NCBI GenBank assembly: GCA_036399835.1
Contig: DASWMI010000125.1
Coordinates: 1-17,717, forward strand
Source: DASYML01 sp036399835
GTDB lineage: Bacteria; Acidobacteriota; Blastocatellia; Pyrinomonadales; Pyrinomonadaceae
Length of the DNA stretch: 17,717 nt
Direction of reading: 5' to 3'
Shown: piece after piece, positions 6,683 to 14,641 of the stretch
Position numbering within the stretch: the stretch's first letter is position 1
Layout: every line of letters starts with the position of its first letter
Translations under genes and position numbers: made by a program
Notes under the pieces: generated by a model
Told to the model about the DNA's origin: nothing
What the model saw: only the letters and a program-made list of their open reading frames with translations
Database searches by the model: none

Positions 6683-8265
6683 GCAATCCCCTCCGGCTCA
6701 TCATCCTCTGTCCTCAGTTGCTTAGGCTTTAGGTCTTTGTTGGCTGGACCCTGGATGACCTGACCGTCGTAGTTGAAGCGTGAGCCGTGGCAGGGGCAGT
6801 CCCAACTCCTCTCTGCGCCGTTCCAGTGGACGAGGCAGCCCATGTGCGTACAGACGGCAGAGCAGGCGAAAAGGTGGCCATCATCATCTTTGTAGAGTGC
6901 AACCCTCTCACCTTTCCATTCGACCACTTCGCCCGCGCCCGTGGCAAGCGCGACCGTCTCATCTAACTCCGGCGTCTTGATGCGGTCGGCCATGAACTCC
7001 TTGGCGACGTTTAAGTTCTCTTTAATGAAATCCTTTGCCGACGTGACGGGTTTGAAACGAGACGGGTCAAAGAGTTCGCCCCAGGGGTTCTCGCGCGCCA
7101 GAATCATATCTGTGAGCAGGATGGCCGCCACGTGGCTGTTAGTCATGCCCCAGCCGCCGAAGCCCGTCGCGACGTAGAGATGCTTCGATGCGGAAGAGAG
7201 CTTGCCGATGTAGGGCACGCGATCTACGGTGTTGTTATCCTGCGTTGACCAGCGGTACTCGATTGACCGGATGTCGAAGCGAGAGCGCGCGTACAGTTCA
7301 AGCCGCTTGTAACGGTCTTCGGTTGGGCCGCCCTGGCCGGTTTTGTGTTTCTCGCCGCCGACCATCCAGATTGCTCCACCGTCCTCTGTCGGGTTAGCTC
7401 GAAATGAATGCATGTCCTCTTCATCAGCGCTGATGTACATGCCTTCCGGCACCGGCCCGTTGAGACGGCAGCCGAGCACGTATGATCGTCCGGGATGCAT
7501 CGCGGCAAAGTAGATGTTGGGATCGTAATAAGGGAAATGCGTGGCTAGGACGACCGATTTGGCCGTGATCGTGCCTCCACTGGTTTCGACGCGGCAGGGT
7601 TCCTCGTCCTTGATGTCGAAGGCGCGCGTCTGCTCGAAGACGAAGCTTCCGTCGCCGGGTATCTTCTCGACCAGAGCCAGAAGATATTTGCGCGGGTGGA
7701 ACTGCGCTTGGCCTGTAAACTTGACGGCCCCCTTAACGGGAAACGGGAGAGGCGTACTTTCGACGAAAGAGGCGGGCAGACCGAGCCTCGTAGCTGCTTC
7801 CACCTCCGCTTTAATATTGTCGAGTTCTTCTTCCAATTCCGTGTAGGTATAAGCATCCGTGCGTCGGAAATCACAGTCAAGGCTATACTCTTGGACGATG
7901 GCCGCGATCCTCTCAATCGCGGCTTGTTGGGCCTCAGCATATACGCGCGCACCGTCCTCGCCGAACTGCTTGACGAGGTAGTCGTAGATGAGCGCGTGAA
8001 GCGAAGTGATTTTAGCGGTGGTATTGCCCGTGACGCTCTTGACGACGCGATCCGCTTCAATGACCGCCACAGTCATGCCACTCTGTTTCAACTGAAATGC
8101 CGTTGCTATTCCACAGATGCCTCCGCCGAGCACGGCCACATCCACGGAGATGTCGCCCGCCATGCGGGGAAAGCTCGTCTCAGGAGTAGTTGCTATCCAA
8201 AGCGAGACGGGTTCTCCCGGCAGGTCATCATTGGTCCGCAGGTCGTTAGTTTCGATAGTATCCAT
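6679..8265 (-). CDS. FAD-dependent oxidoreductase with C-terminal Rieske [2Fe-2S] domain
   Basis: The 528-aa protein has an N-terminal DadA/glycine-oxidase-type FAD fold: VDVAVLGGGICGIATAF at residues 41-57 is the dinucleotide-binding GxGxxG, with the acidic strand end VIEAD following. A C-terminal Rieske domain (about 440-515) carries C472-x-H474 in CTHMGC and C490-x-x-H493 in CPCHGS, the four cluster ligands. This fusion is known in proteins such as Bacillus YhfW; the natural substrate is not established. The start at 8265 has GGGAGGAG about 6 nt upstream; the frame extends to 8307 with no better site. It lies 41 nt after the rhodanese stop, likely co-transcribed. Confidence 0.92.
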   Translation of the reverse strand: MDTIETNDLRTNDDLPGEPVSLWIATTPETSFPRMAGDISVDVAVLGGGICGIATAFQLKQSGMTVAVIEADRVVKSVTGNTTAKITSLHALIYDYLVKQFGEDGARVYAEAQQAAIERIAAIVQEYSLDCDFRRTDAYTYTELEEELDNIKAEVEAATRLGLPASFVESTPLPFPVKGAVKFTGQAQFHPRKYLLALVEKIPGDGSFVFEQTRAFDIKDEEPCRVETSGGTITAKSVVLATHFPYYDPNIYFAAMHPGRSYVLGCRLNGPVPEGMYISADEEDMHSFRANPTEDGGAIWMVGGEKHKTGQGGPTEDRYKRLELYARSRFDIRSIEYRWSTQDNNTVDRVPYIGKLSSASKHLYVATGFGGWGMTNSHVAAILLTDMILARENPWGELFDPSRFKPVTSAKDFIKENLNVAKEFMADRIKTPELDETVALATGAGEVVEWKGERVALYKDDDGHLFACSAVCTHMGCLVHWNGAERSWDCPCHGSRFNYDGQVIQGPANKDLKPKQLRTEDDEPEGIA

Positions 8266-8306
8266 GAAAATCTCCTCCCGGCTCGTGAGTGCCCGCTTTC
8301 GGTTCA

Positions 8307-8639
8307 CTACTTAGGTTCGACCGCGTAGCCCGCCTGCCGCCACGCGTCGAAACCACCGTACAGCGGATGAACATTCTTCCAGCCCTTCTCTATCAATGAG
8401 AGCGCCAGACTGGCGCTTGAGCCTTCGTGCGGTCAAGTGCAGTAGGTGATGACGGTGCGATCTCTCGGTATCTCATCCAGATGCTCCTCCAGTTCATCAG
8501 CCGGAACCCGTAGCGCGCCCGGCAGCTTGGAGTCCGACTCCCCCCAGGCATTCGGGTTGCGGGTGTCCACAAAGAAAAGCGGCTCGCCCCTGTCCAGCCT
8601 CTCTTTCACTTCGTCAACGGTGACTCTGGTTGCTTCCAT
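8307..8639 (-). CDS. Rhodanese-like sulfurtransferase, probable selenoprotein (catalytic Cys to Sec)
   Basis: Reading through a TGA (8433-8435, codon 69) gives a 110-aa single-domain rhodanese. Before it: VTVDEVKERLDRGEPLFFVD and RNPNAWGESDSKLPGALRVP, typical of the fold. The TGA falls in VITYCT-U-PHEGSSASLA, exactly where the catalytic Cys of the active loop (commonly YCTCPHE..S) sits. After it the fold completes with LIEKGWKNVHPLYGGFDAWRQAGY, the standard C-terminus. The frame closes at TAG 8307-8309. The start has AAGGAGG 11 nt upstream. A 7-bp perfect hairpin follows the TGA at 22 nt. Role: sulfur or selenium transfer through a persulfide or perselenide on residue 69. It is followed closely by the FAD-Rieske gene. 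The alternative, a nonsense error, is less likely given the intact downstream frame and the second such gene in this window. Confidence 0.8.
8401..8417 (-). promoter_or_regulatory. Candidate bacterial SECIS hairpin (rhodanese)
   Basis: On the minus strand, AGCGCCA-GTC-TGGCGCT is a perfect 7-bp stem with a 3-nt loop whose first base is G. The loop begins 22 nt after the in-frame TGA, within the published range for bacterial SECIS elements. It lies in coding sequence for SASLALS. Confidence 0.6.
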
Positions 8640-8705
8640 CTCTTTTACTGCCTCCTTTACTTTTCGATGTTGTTCAACTCCTGAAGCTAGAACAGCTCGC
8701 TTAAC

Positions 8706-8936
8706 TTATCGCGGAAAATTGTCAGGGCCGGAGGTAGCGAGGCAACAGCCTGGTCGCCCCGTGTATTTAGCGTAGCCGCACTCTTCTTGGCGCACCTGGA
8801 TAGACCGCACACGGTCCTGCCGCGTGTGCAAAGCTTCCATGACGCCGTTGATGCCATCGCCTGGTAAGTCGAAGTCTGTCTCCAGGCCCCAATCAATAAT
8901 GGCTTCGATGAGTACATCCGCAGCCGTCCGAGCCAT
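8706..8936 (-). pseudogene. N-terminal remnant of a TPP-dependent enzyme (pyruvate oxidase/acetolactate synthase-like)
   Basis: The 76-aa frame matches the opening of thiamine-pyrophosphate enzymes: VLIEAIIDWG...DFDLPGDGINGVMEALHT and IQVRQEE, where the family Glu contacts TPP, then YAKYTGR and CLATSGP. Between EE and GYAKYTG about five family residues are missing, and after SGP the frame ends at once (DNFPR, stop), whereas the family runs to over 500 aa. AAGGAG sits 7 nt before the ATG, just after the upstream DUF2231 stop, so it was once in an operon. It is probably non-functional. Confidence 0.7.
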
Positions 8937-8947
8937 CGCCACACTCC

Positions 8948-9202
8948 TTAAACGTCGCGCGCCTTCTCTCTTGCTTCAACTCGCCTATCGTCTTGCGGGT
9001 TGACCGCGACGCCGTGTTTGAAGACTAATTCGCCGCCAAGATAGCCTGAGATTGAGATCAGGATAGCACCAACCACAGAGAGCGCAAGCCGGATAGTGTG
9101 GCTTTCGCTCACCACTTGCGGACCACTCATGGCTACAGCATTTCTCTGAAGGCTTTCGGCGTGGACCACGCCAGCCGGCGAGCGCGCCCGTTTGCTCCTC
9201 AT
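8948..9202 (-). pseudogene. C-terminal remnant of a DUF2231 membrane protein
   Basis: The segment LALSVVGAILISISGYLGGELVFKHGVAV resembles the last transmembrane helix and tail of DUF2231 proteins (typically GWLGGELVYRHGVGV). The N-terminal helices are missing, and the first ~24 residues do not resemble the family. A possible internal start is at 9130. The stop is directly followed by the Shine-Dalgarno of the TPP-enzyme remnant. It may be an expressed short peptide, but truncation is the simplest reading. Confidence 0.55.
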
Positions 9203-9430
9203 CGAAATTGTCGTTGATAAACTCTATGGCATTTGTTCTGCCTTTCGGCTCAACCTCTTTGATTTAGACAGCTCTTCCGGCCATTAAATCATGTACCTGA
9301 ACAACTCTATTTGTTACACTTAGGGGCTTTCCATTCGGATCTTGTTCGATTCCTCCCCGGATCGCGGAAGCTGCGCTTGCGGTCAAGCTACGTTTACCCG
9401 TCTTCTTTTAAACCCAGGGGAACTCTGATC
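9203..9430. other. Intergenic region upstream of the Crp/Fnr-type gene
   Basis: This gap separates the DUF2231 remnant (minus) from the regulator (plus). A TACACT at 9315-9320 could be a -10 for the regulator, but I found no convincing -35. AGGGGA lies about 9 nt before the regulator ATG. No FNR/CRP palindrome was recognised by eye. Confidence 0.35.
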
Positions 9431-10144
9431 ATGCTTGCCAAAGAAGCTCTGTCTTTAACCGAGAATCGTATCCTCGCTGCCCTGTCTCGGCAGGAATATG
9501 CATATTTATTTTCGCGCTTGCAACCTGTTTATCTCTCACGCGGGAAAGTGCTCTACGATTTTGCAGACCCTTTTTCCTACGCCTATTTTCTGACGAACGG
9601 CATGGTCTCTCTACTCTCAATCACGGAAGACGGCTCGACTACGCAGGTGAGCATGGTGGGAAACGAGGGAATCGTCGGCGTGGCTTCCGTCCTCAAGGTG
9701 AACAAAGCGCCATACAGGATCATCGTGCAGATTCCCGGCCAGGCTCTGCGTGTCAGGACGGATGTGCTGTGCAGCGAGTTTAACCGTAGCGGTCAACTAC
9801 AAGACTTGATGTTGAGATACCTACACGCGCTGCTCACTCAAATCTCCCAATCGGCGGCCTGCAACCGGTTTCATACTATTGAAGAGCGACTGTGCCGCTG
9901 GCTGCTCATCAGCCACGACCGCGTTAAAGCCAATATGCTCCAACTGACACAGGAAACGCTTTCGCACATGGTGGGCGCGAGCCGCACCAATGTCACGATA
10001 GCGGCCAACAATCTGAAGAAATCGGGACTCATCACCTATAGCCGGGGTAATATCGAAATTCTGGACCGGGTGGGACTCGAATCCGCTTCGTGCGAGTGTT
10101 ATCGCATCATCACGGAGGAGATTGGCTATCTCTGCGCCGCTTGA
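9431..10144 (+). CDS. Crp/Fnr-family transcriptional regulator
   Basis: The 237-aa protein has an N-terminal cyclic-nucleotide-binding-type beta-roll (about 20-120; GKVLYDFADPFSYAYFLTNG, then MVGNEGIVGV) and a C-terminal Crp-type winged helix at about 170-210, with LTQETLSHMVGASRTNVTIA as the HTH and LKKSGLITYSRGNIEI as the wing. The N-terminal Fnr iron-sulfur Cys cluster is absent, and the cAMP-binding RS motif is not obvious, so the effector is unknown. The ATG at 9431 follows AGGGGA; the open frame to 9311 adds non-family sequence. It is divergent from the decayed DUF2231/TPP genes and the rhodanese-FAD group, which it might control. Confidence 0.88.
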   Translation: MLAKEALSLTENRILAALSRQEYAYLFSRLQPVYLSRGKVLYDFADPFSYAYFLTNGMVSLLSITEDGSTTQVSMVGNEGIVGVASVLKVNKAPYRIIVQIPGQALRVRTDVLCSEFNRSGQLQDLMLRYLHALLTQISQSAACNRFHTIEERLCRWLLISHDRVKANMLQLTQETLSHMVGASRTNVTIAANNLKKSGLITYSRGNIEILDRVGLESASCECYRIITEEIGYLCAA

Positions 10145-10602
10145 CCCTGCGGACCAAAAAAAAATATCAAATGTTCTATACATAACAGACAGCCCGTGTG
10201 AAGTTATTTATTTTCCCAGCACCTTGAGTGTTCTTCTATGGCAGAATTTTTGAGCGGCATTCCTGCCCTCAAATGCTTTAGTCGAACAAAACTGCTTGAT
10301 AGCTGAAATTCAGGAAAGAGATGAAGAGATATGATGCGATCTTCGTGTGCCATGTCGCTTTGTGATTCGACTGCCGCCCGGATACGGTGCGCGGCCACTA
10401 TTGGCTCAGGGTACTGGAGATTTTGTTATCTCGGCAATCGTAAAGCAGCTCACATGAAAAGCGCTGTCATTACCGGCAAGTAATGGCAGCGCTTTTAAAT
10501 ACAGCCTCTGCTACATTGTCGCGGAAGATGTATCGTTAGACACTTCACATCATAGCGCATCTGTGGCTGAGGCTCAACCCCAAAAAAAAGGAGTCCAGAA
10601 AC
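10145..10602. other. Long intergenic region upstream of the RHS-like gene
   Basis: No convincing gene is seen here; a 64-codon minus-strand frame at 10204-10398 has no recognisable features. The region contains a hairpin at 10249-10273 (TTTGAG/CTCAAA plus GGCA/TGCC with one bulge), the strong stem-loop at 10457-10496, and AAAGGAG 9 nt before the RHS-like ATG. It may hold the RHS-like promoter and leader, but no good -35/-10 pair was identified. Confidence 0.4.
10457..10496. terminator. Strong stem-loop, intrinsic-terminator-like
   Basis: AAAAGCGCTG pairs with CAGCGCTTTT and, after one G-U, CATTAC pairs with GTAATG, giving a 17-bp stem with a 6-nt loop. The A and T runs at its ends make it terminator-like in both directions. 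It is 312 nt beyond the Crp/Fnr stop and 106 nt before the RHS-like start, so it may end the regulator transcript or act in the RHS-like leader. Confidence 0.65.
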
Positions 10603-13600
10603 ATGAAGCGTTCCACACTTTTTTCAAACATCAATCCCCTCTCGCGCGTGCTCACTCTAATCCTGGCTATCTCCGTCTTTCTCTCTCTGTGCGTCCCCAT
10701 CTTTCAAGACGCGGCGGCACAGGTGGGAAGCAAATTCTCCGGGCCGCAGACCGCGCCGGGGCAGGCTCGGCTGGGAAAGCACTTGCCTGAGTTGTCAGGC
10801 GTGCGCCAGCTGAAAATGGCCGAGCCGGTTGCGCCGCCGCCCTTTAGCAACTCCCAACCGTGCTTTGATTGCCGGGAGACGGCCCAAGCGGGCGAAGCCT
10901 TTGCTGCGGCACGCCTGGACCCGCATAACCGCACGGGTCAAAAGGGCTTCGACTTACTGTCACAAAATTTCAACTGGAGCAAGACGCTCATCAACCTGCC
11001 GGGCCGCGCCAGGTTAAATCTCAATCTGAACCTCGTTTATAATTCGCTGGTCTGGACCAGGGCCGATTCTCGAATAGCCTTTGACGTTGACCGTGGACAA
11101 CCTGCTCCGGGCTTTCGGCTCGGCTTCCCGACCATCCAACAGCGTTTCCGCGATCCGCAAACGGGCCGCTCTGCTTACCTGCTCCTGACCTCCGAAGGCA
11201 GTCCGGTTCTTCTCGGACAGGTGGGCGAATCAAACATCTACGAAGCGGCGGACAACTCTCTTCTGCAACTGATTGATCGCGGCAAAAGCGGTGCGTTGTT
11301 GCGCCGTCCTGATGGCCTACAGTTCAGGATGCAATGGGTTGGCGGGCAGCTTCAATGCACCGAGATAAAGGATCGCAACGGCAACTACATCAACGTCGGA
11401 TACGACAATCGCGGACATCTCAGCAACATCACGGATACCGTCGGACGCCTCCTGACGTTCAACCGCGACCGTGGAGGAAATCTTCTCTCGATCACGCAGG
11501 GACGCGGGGCTGCGGGTCGCACGCTGGCGACCTTCGGTTACTCGGATCTGACGATGCAGACAAATTTCAACGGACTACAGCTTATTGGTCCGGCAAACAA
11601 TTCGTCCATCACTGTGCTGCGACAAGTAGGCTTGCCTGACGGCTCGCGTTATACCTTTGACTACAATTCCTGGGGGCAGGTCCAGCGTATTTCTCTGGTA
11701 GCCGCCGACGGGCACACGCTCGCCTACACCTCTTATAACCTGCCGTCGGATGGCAGCCTTGCGCTCACGGATTGCCCACGCCCGACAGAGATGCGCGCCT
11801 GGGCCGAGGATGCCAACAATGATGCCGAGGCGTTGACGCGTTTTGAGCTTGATGCCAATGGCGAGTGGGGGCAGGCGATACTGCCGGACGGCTCGACTCG
11901 TAAGGAATTCTTTGGCACGGCTGGCTGGCAGCGAGGATTGAGCCTGCGTGTGGAGCAGCGCGCGGCTAACGGCGCATTGCAAAAGGCCAACTCCACCGAA
12001 TGGACGCAACAACCCATAGACAACAGCGATCTTTATCGCATCGTCCCGCGTTCGCAGGATAGCCTCATCATGTCGGCCACTGGCGGCCAGCAGCGGACAC
12101 GCACGGAATACAACGGCTATGGTTTGCCGCAGGATGTTTACGATTACAAGGGCGACGGCGCAGCTCTCTCGCAGCGCACGCACCTGGAATACAACCTGGA
12201 CAAGTTGTATCTTGAGAGGCACATCATCGGTCTGCTCCGCGAACAGACGACCTACGATGGCAGCGGAGCGTTGCTTTCCAAAACCACTCATACTTACGAC
12301 CTGCCCGATAGCATCGTGGACCAGGGAGCGGCCTTGCAGCATGACGACGCCGCTTATGGCGCAAGCTTGCTGAGTGGTCGCGGACTGCTCAGCGCCATCT
12401 CTCACTGGGATGCCAGACACCCGGACAAGGCCGGCCAGACGCGCATCGGTTATAACACGACCGGCTCGATTGCTTTTATGCGCAACTCTGACGGGCAGCA
12501 AACAAACGTCAGCTATGAGGACAACTTTTCCGACCAGAAAGGTCGGGGAACCCTGGCCTTTGCGACCACTGCGGTTCATGCGGATGGCAGCCGGACGCTG
12601 ACGCAATACGATTATGAGACGGGCAAGGTAGTTCGGAATCAGAGCGCAAAGGGTGAAGTTCATAGCTTTACTTATGACGCCGGGGGGCGTCTCACCATGC
12701 GCAAAGATGAGAAGACGGGCGGGATGACGCGCCGCGTCTATCTCGAAAACGGAACGCTCGTCGCGACCTTCCAGAAAGTCAACGCGCACACAAAGGAGTT
12801 CGGACGTTACAGCGTTTATGACGGTGCGCGACGCCTGCGCGCCATTGCCTTGGACCCCTTGAGCAGTGTGCAGGGTTACAGGGGCGTCTACATCAATCGT
12901 GACGTGATGGGCCGTCCCGTCAATCACAGCAAACCGACGCGGATCAATTCGTCATGGGCTATCGCGGAAACGCAGGTCTCGCTCAACACCTACGAATCAA
13001 AGGAGCAAGCGGGGGATGCAGCGCTGATGGCAAGCAGCCTCAAGCGTTTTGGCGAGAGACTGCTGAGCGGTCTCAATGAACTCGCCAACGCCGTAGAGCC
13101 GACAGCCTCTGCGCAGGATTGCGGGTATGACCCGTACTATGGCGATAGCTGCGAAGACCCGTATGGCAACGATTGGTTCTACGGTGATGAATGGGGCTAC
13201 GATTATTACTGGGACTGGACCGAATTTGCAGATGCCCTGGTCTGGGGCGACGACCAGTACTGGTACACGGACGATTGGGACACGCTGAGCTATCTGGCCC
13301 AGTTGTCCGATGCAGAGTTTGAGGCACAGTATCAACTCTGGAACGCCGGCCTGTTGGGTTATGCCTCGGAGCTGACCTGGAACGGGCATGGTTACACGGG
13401 CTATTTCCCGACCTGGATATACGATTCTTTGATGGGCGATTCGGACTTTGCCAATGGAATTCTTTACGGCTTCCACGTGGATGTCGGCAGAAATGCCCAC
13501 GACTTCAGATCGTACACGGGCACTTTCGGGGATGGCAGCTTACAGATTGTGATGGACCGTTACACGGGCCACTTCTATGCGGACGTGGACCGCTTCAATC

Positions 13601-13677
13601 CGTATCAGGATGTGGTCAACGCCTTCGGGCATGTCTTCGGAGAGGTCTTGCCGCATCTCTTCAGGAGAATCTTCTAG
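10603..13677 (+). CDS. Exported RHS/YD-repeat-like protein with a Tyr/Trp/Asp-rich C-terminus
   Basis: The 1024-aa protein begins with a signal peptide (hydrophobic residues 15-32, cleavage near AAAQ at 38-41). Residues ~90-760 show RHS/YD-like blocks: IKDRNGNYINVGYDNRGHLS, DTVGRLLTFNRD, DGSRYTFDYNSWGQV, QTTYDGSGALLSKT and HSFTYDAGGRLTMRKDE. The canonical RHS core end (DPLGL-type) is not seen; after ~840 comes a Tyr/Trp/Asp/Gly-rich segment (DPYYGDSCEDPYG, WGYDYYWDWTEF), then a ~120-residue tail with no recognised domain. It may be a large surface or secreted shell protein; a toxin C-terminus is possible but unsupported, and no immunity gene is evident. AAAGGAG precedes the ATG by 9 nt. The next gene starts 13 nt after its stop, implying an operon. 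Confidence 0.85.
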   Translation: MKRSTLFSNINPLSRVLTLILAISVFLSLCVPIFQDAAAQVGSKFSGPQTAPGQARLGKHLPELSGVRQLKMAEPVAPPPFSNSQPCFDCRETAQAGEAFAAARLDPHNRTGQKGFDLLSQNFNWSKTLINLPGRARLNLNLNLVYNSLVWTRADSRIAFDVDRGQPAPGFRLGFPTIQQRFRDPQTGRSAYLLLTSEGSPVLLGQVGESNIYEAADNSLLQLIDRGKSGALLRRPDGLQFRMQWVGGQLQCTEIKDRNGNYINVGYDNRGHLSNITDTVGRLLTFNRDRGGNLLSITQGRGAAGRTLATFGYSDLTMQTNFNGLQLIGPANNSSITVLRQVGLPDGSRYTFDYNSWGQVQRISLVAADGHTLAYTSYNLPSDGSLALTDCPRPTEMRAWAEDANNDAEALTRFELDANGEWGQAILPDGSTRKEFFGTAGWQRGLSLRVEQRAANGALQKANSTEWTQQPIDNSDLYRIVPRSQDSLIMSATGGQQRTRTEYNGYGLPQDVYDYKGDGAALSQRTHLEYNLDKLYLERHIIGLLREQTTYDGSGALLSKTTHTYDLPDSIVDQGAALQHDDAAYGASLLSGRGLLSAISHWDARHPDKAGQTRIGYNTTGSIAFMRNSDGQQTNVSYEDNFSDQKGRGTLAFATTAVHADGSRTLTQYDYETGKVVRNQSAKGEVHSFTYDAGGRLTMRKDEKTGGMTRRVYLENGTLVATFQKVNAHTKEFGRYSVYDGARRLRAIALDPLSSVQGYRGVYINRDVMGRPVNHSKPTRINSSWAIAETQVSLNTYESKEQAGDAALMASSLKRFGERLLSGLNELANAVEPTASAQDCGYDPYYGDSCEDPYGNDWFYGDEWGYDYYWDWTEFADALVWGDDQYWYTDDWDTLSYLAQLSDAEFEAQYQLWNAGLLGYASELTWNGHGYTGYFPTWIYDSLMGDSDFANGILYGFHVDVGRNAHDFRSYTGTFGDGSLQIVMDRYTGHFYADVDRFNPYQDVVNAFGHVFGEVLPHLFRRIF

Positions 13678-13690
13678 CAAAGGAGTGGTT

Positions 13691-14536
13691 ATGAAAACCT
13701 TTGCCGTCTTAGCTCTTTCGTTGTCGCTCACGTTGCTCTCGCTTCCCGGCCTCTGTGCGGCGCAGGCGTTCAAGGGCAAGAATGTGCCGGATGACAAATC
13801 GCGTCTCAAAGCACAGAGGTTATGGGAGCAGGCCATCGCGGCCAAAGGAGGACGTGAGCGGCTCTACGCAGTCAGCAACTTTGTCGTCTCCTCAAAATCC
13901 AGCTTCGGATTAAGCCCGCGCCCAGATGTCATGGCGGGCGTCAAAGAGGAGAATCTGTATGTCTTGCCGGGTAAATGGTGGTCCTTCTCGGACTACCGCC
14001 CCGGCAAGATGGGGTACAGCATAGATGTCCTGGACTTTGAACGCAGCACATGGTGGCACACGAGTCCTGGAAAAAAAGTGCCGCTCAGCCCGCGCCCGGA
14101 GGTTCGCCAGGATGTCTTTAACAACTTCAAAGAGCGCTTCCGGCAGGCACAGTTTATCTACCTGATGGAAACGCAGTGGGTCAAGCCAACCATCGTCGGC
14201 GCGCGCACGGAGCGCGAAGGATTGAGAAAGATGGATGTCGTCGAGACGTTGATTGATGGCGTCCGCGTAGACTTCTATCTGGACCGGCAGACTCATCTAC
14301 CCAGGAAGATTGCGACGGATTTTCCTGGCGTCAGGACCGGCGGCAAGATGGATTACACTTGCCGCCTGGACGACTATGTTGAGATCAACGGTCTTCGGAT
14401 GCCGCAGAAGGTTGATTGTCTGGATAAGAACAATCGGACGGCATACCAGTTCAACGTGCCTTACAATGCAGCCATCTTCGAGCATCCGCCGACCCCGGAC
14501 ATGAGCGCAGAGGCCTGGAAAATATCTGCCAGGTAG
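13691..14536 (+). CDS. Exported LolA-like/outer-membrane lipoprotein-sorting-type protein
   Basis: The 281-aa protein has a clear signal peptide (MKTFAVLALSLSLTLLSL, cleavage near CAAQA) and the pattern of acidobacterial LolA-fold proteins: RLWEQAIAAKGGRERLYAV near the start of the mature part, then beta-strand stretches ending with the YVEINGLRMPQKV and YQFNVPYNAAIF strands. Function is not established; such proteins are often annotated outer membrane lipoprotein-sorting. AAAGGAG lies 5 nt before the ATG and the gene follows the RHS-like gene by 13 nt, so the two are probably co-translated and may act together at the envelope. The frame extends back to 13577 but only within the RHS-like gene. 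Confidence 0.78.
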   Translation: MKTFAVLALSLSLTLLSLPGLCAAQAFKGKNVPDDKSRLKAQRLWEQAIAAKGGRERLYAVSNFVVSSKSSFGLSPRPDVMAGVKEENLYVLPGKWWSFSDYRPGKMGYSIDVLDFERSTWWHTSPGKKVPLSPRPEVRQDVFNNFKERFRQAQFIYLMETQWVKPTIVGARTEREGLRKMDVVETLIDGVRVDFYLDRQTHLPRKIATDFPGVRTGGKMDYTCRLDDYVEINGLRMPQKVDCLDKNNRTAYQFNVPYNAAIFEHPPTPDMSAEAWKISAR

Positions 14537-14554
14537 AAACCGGAATCCGTGTTT

Positions 14555-14628
14555 GTGACGCGGACCAATCTCGCTTCTCGCGTCCTCCCGTTTGATTCCA
14601 GGAGAGGCTTGAGATTGTTCCGCGTCAC
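14555..14628. repeat. Long inverted repeat (structured intergenic element)
   Basis: GTGACGCGGA pairs with TCCGCGTCAC and, after one mismatch, CAATCTC pairs with GAGATTG; inner TCCT/AGGA-type pairing closes much of the rest. The element is 74 bp and lies just after the LolA-like gene stop. No T-tract follows. It overlaps the upstream open frame of the next gene, supporting a later start for it. Confidence 0.6.
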
Positions 14629-14641
14629 GCCCTATCACCTC

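Noticed and set aside
7696..8328. 210-codon plus-strand open frame opposite the FAD-Rieske gene
   Set aside because: It is an antisense shadow; the minus-strand frame carries all FAD and Rieske motifs.
10204..10398. 64-codon minus-strand open frame in the long intergenic region
   Set aside because: No Shine-Dalgarno or family features were seen, and it spans one of the hairpins' neighbourhood without coding character.
11575..12927. 450-codon minus-strand open frame opposite the RHS-like gene
   Set aside because: It is an antisense shadow of a well-supported coding region, with no recognisable motifs.
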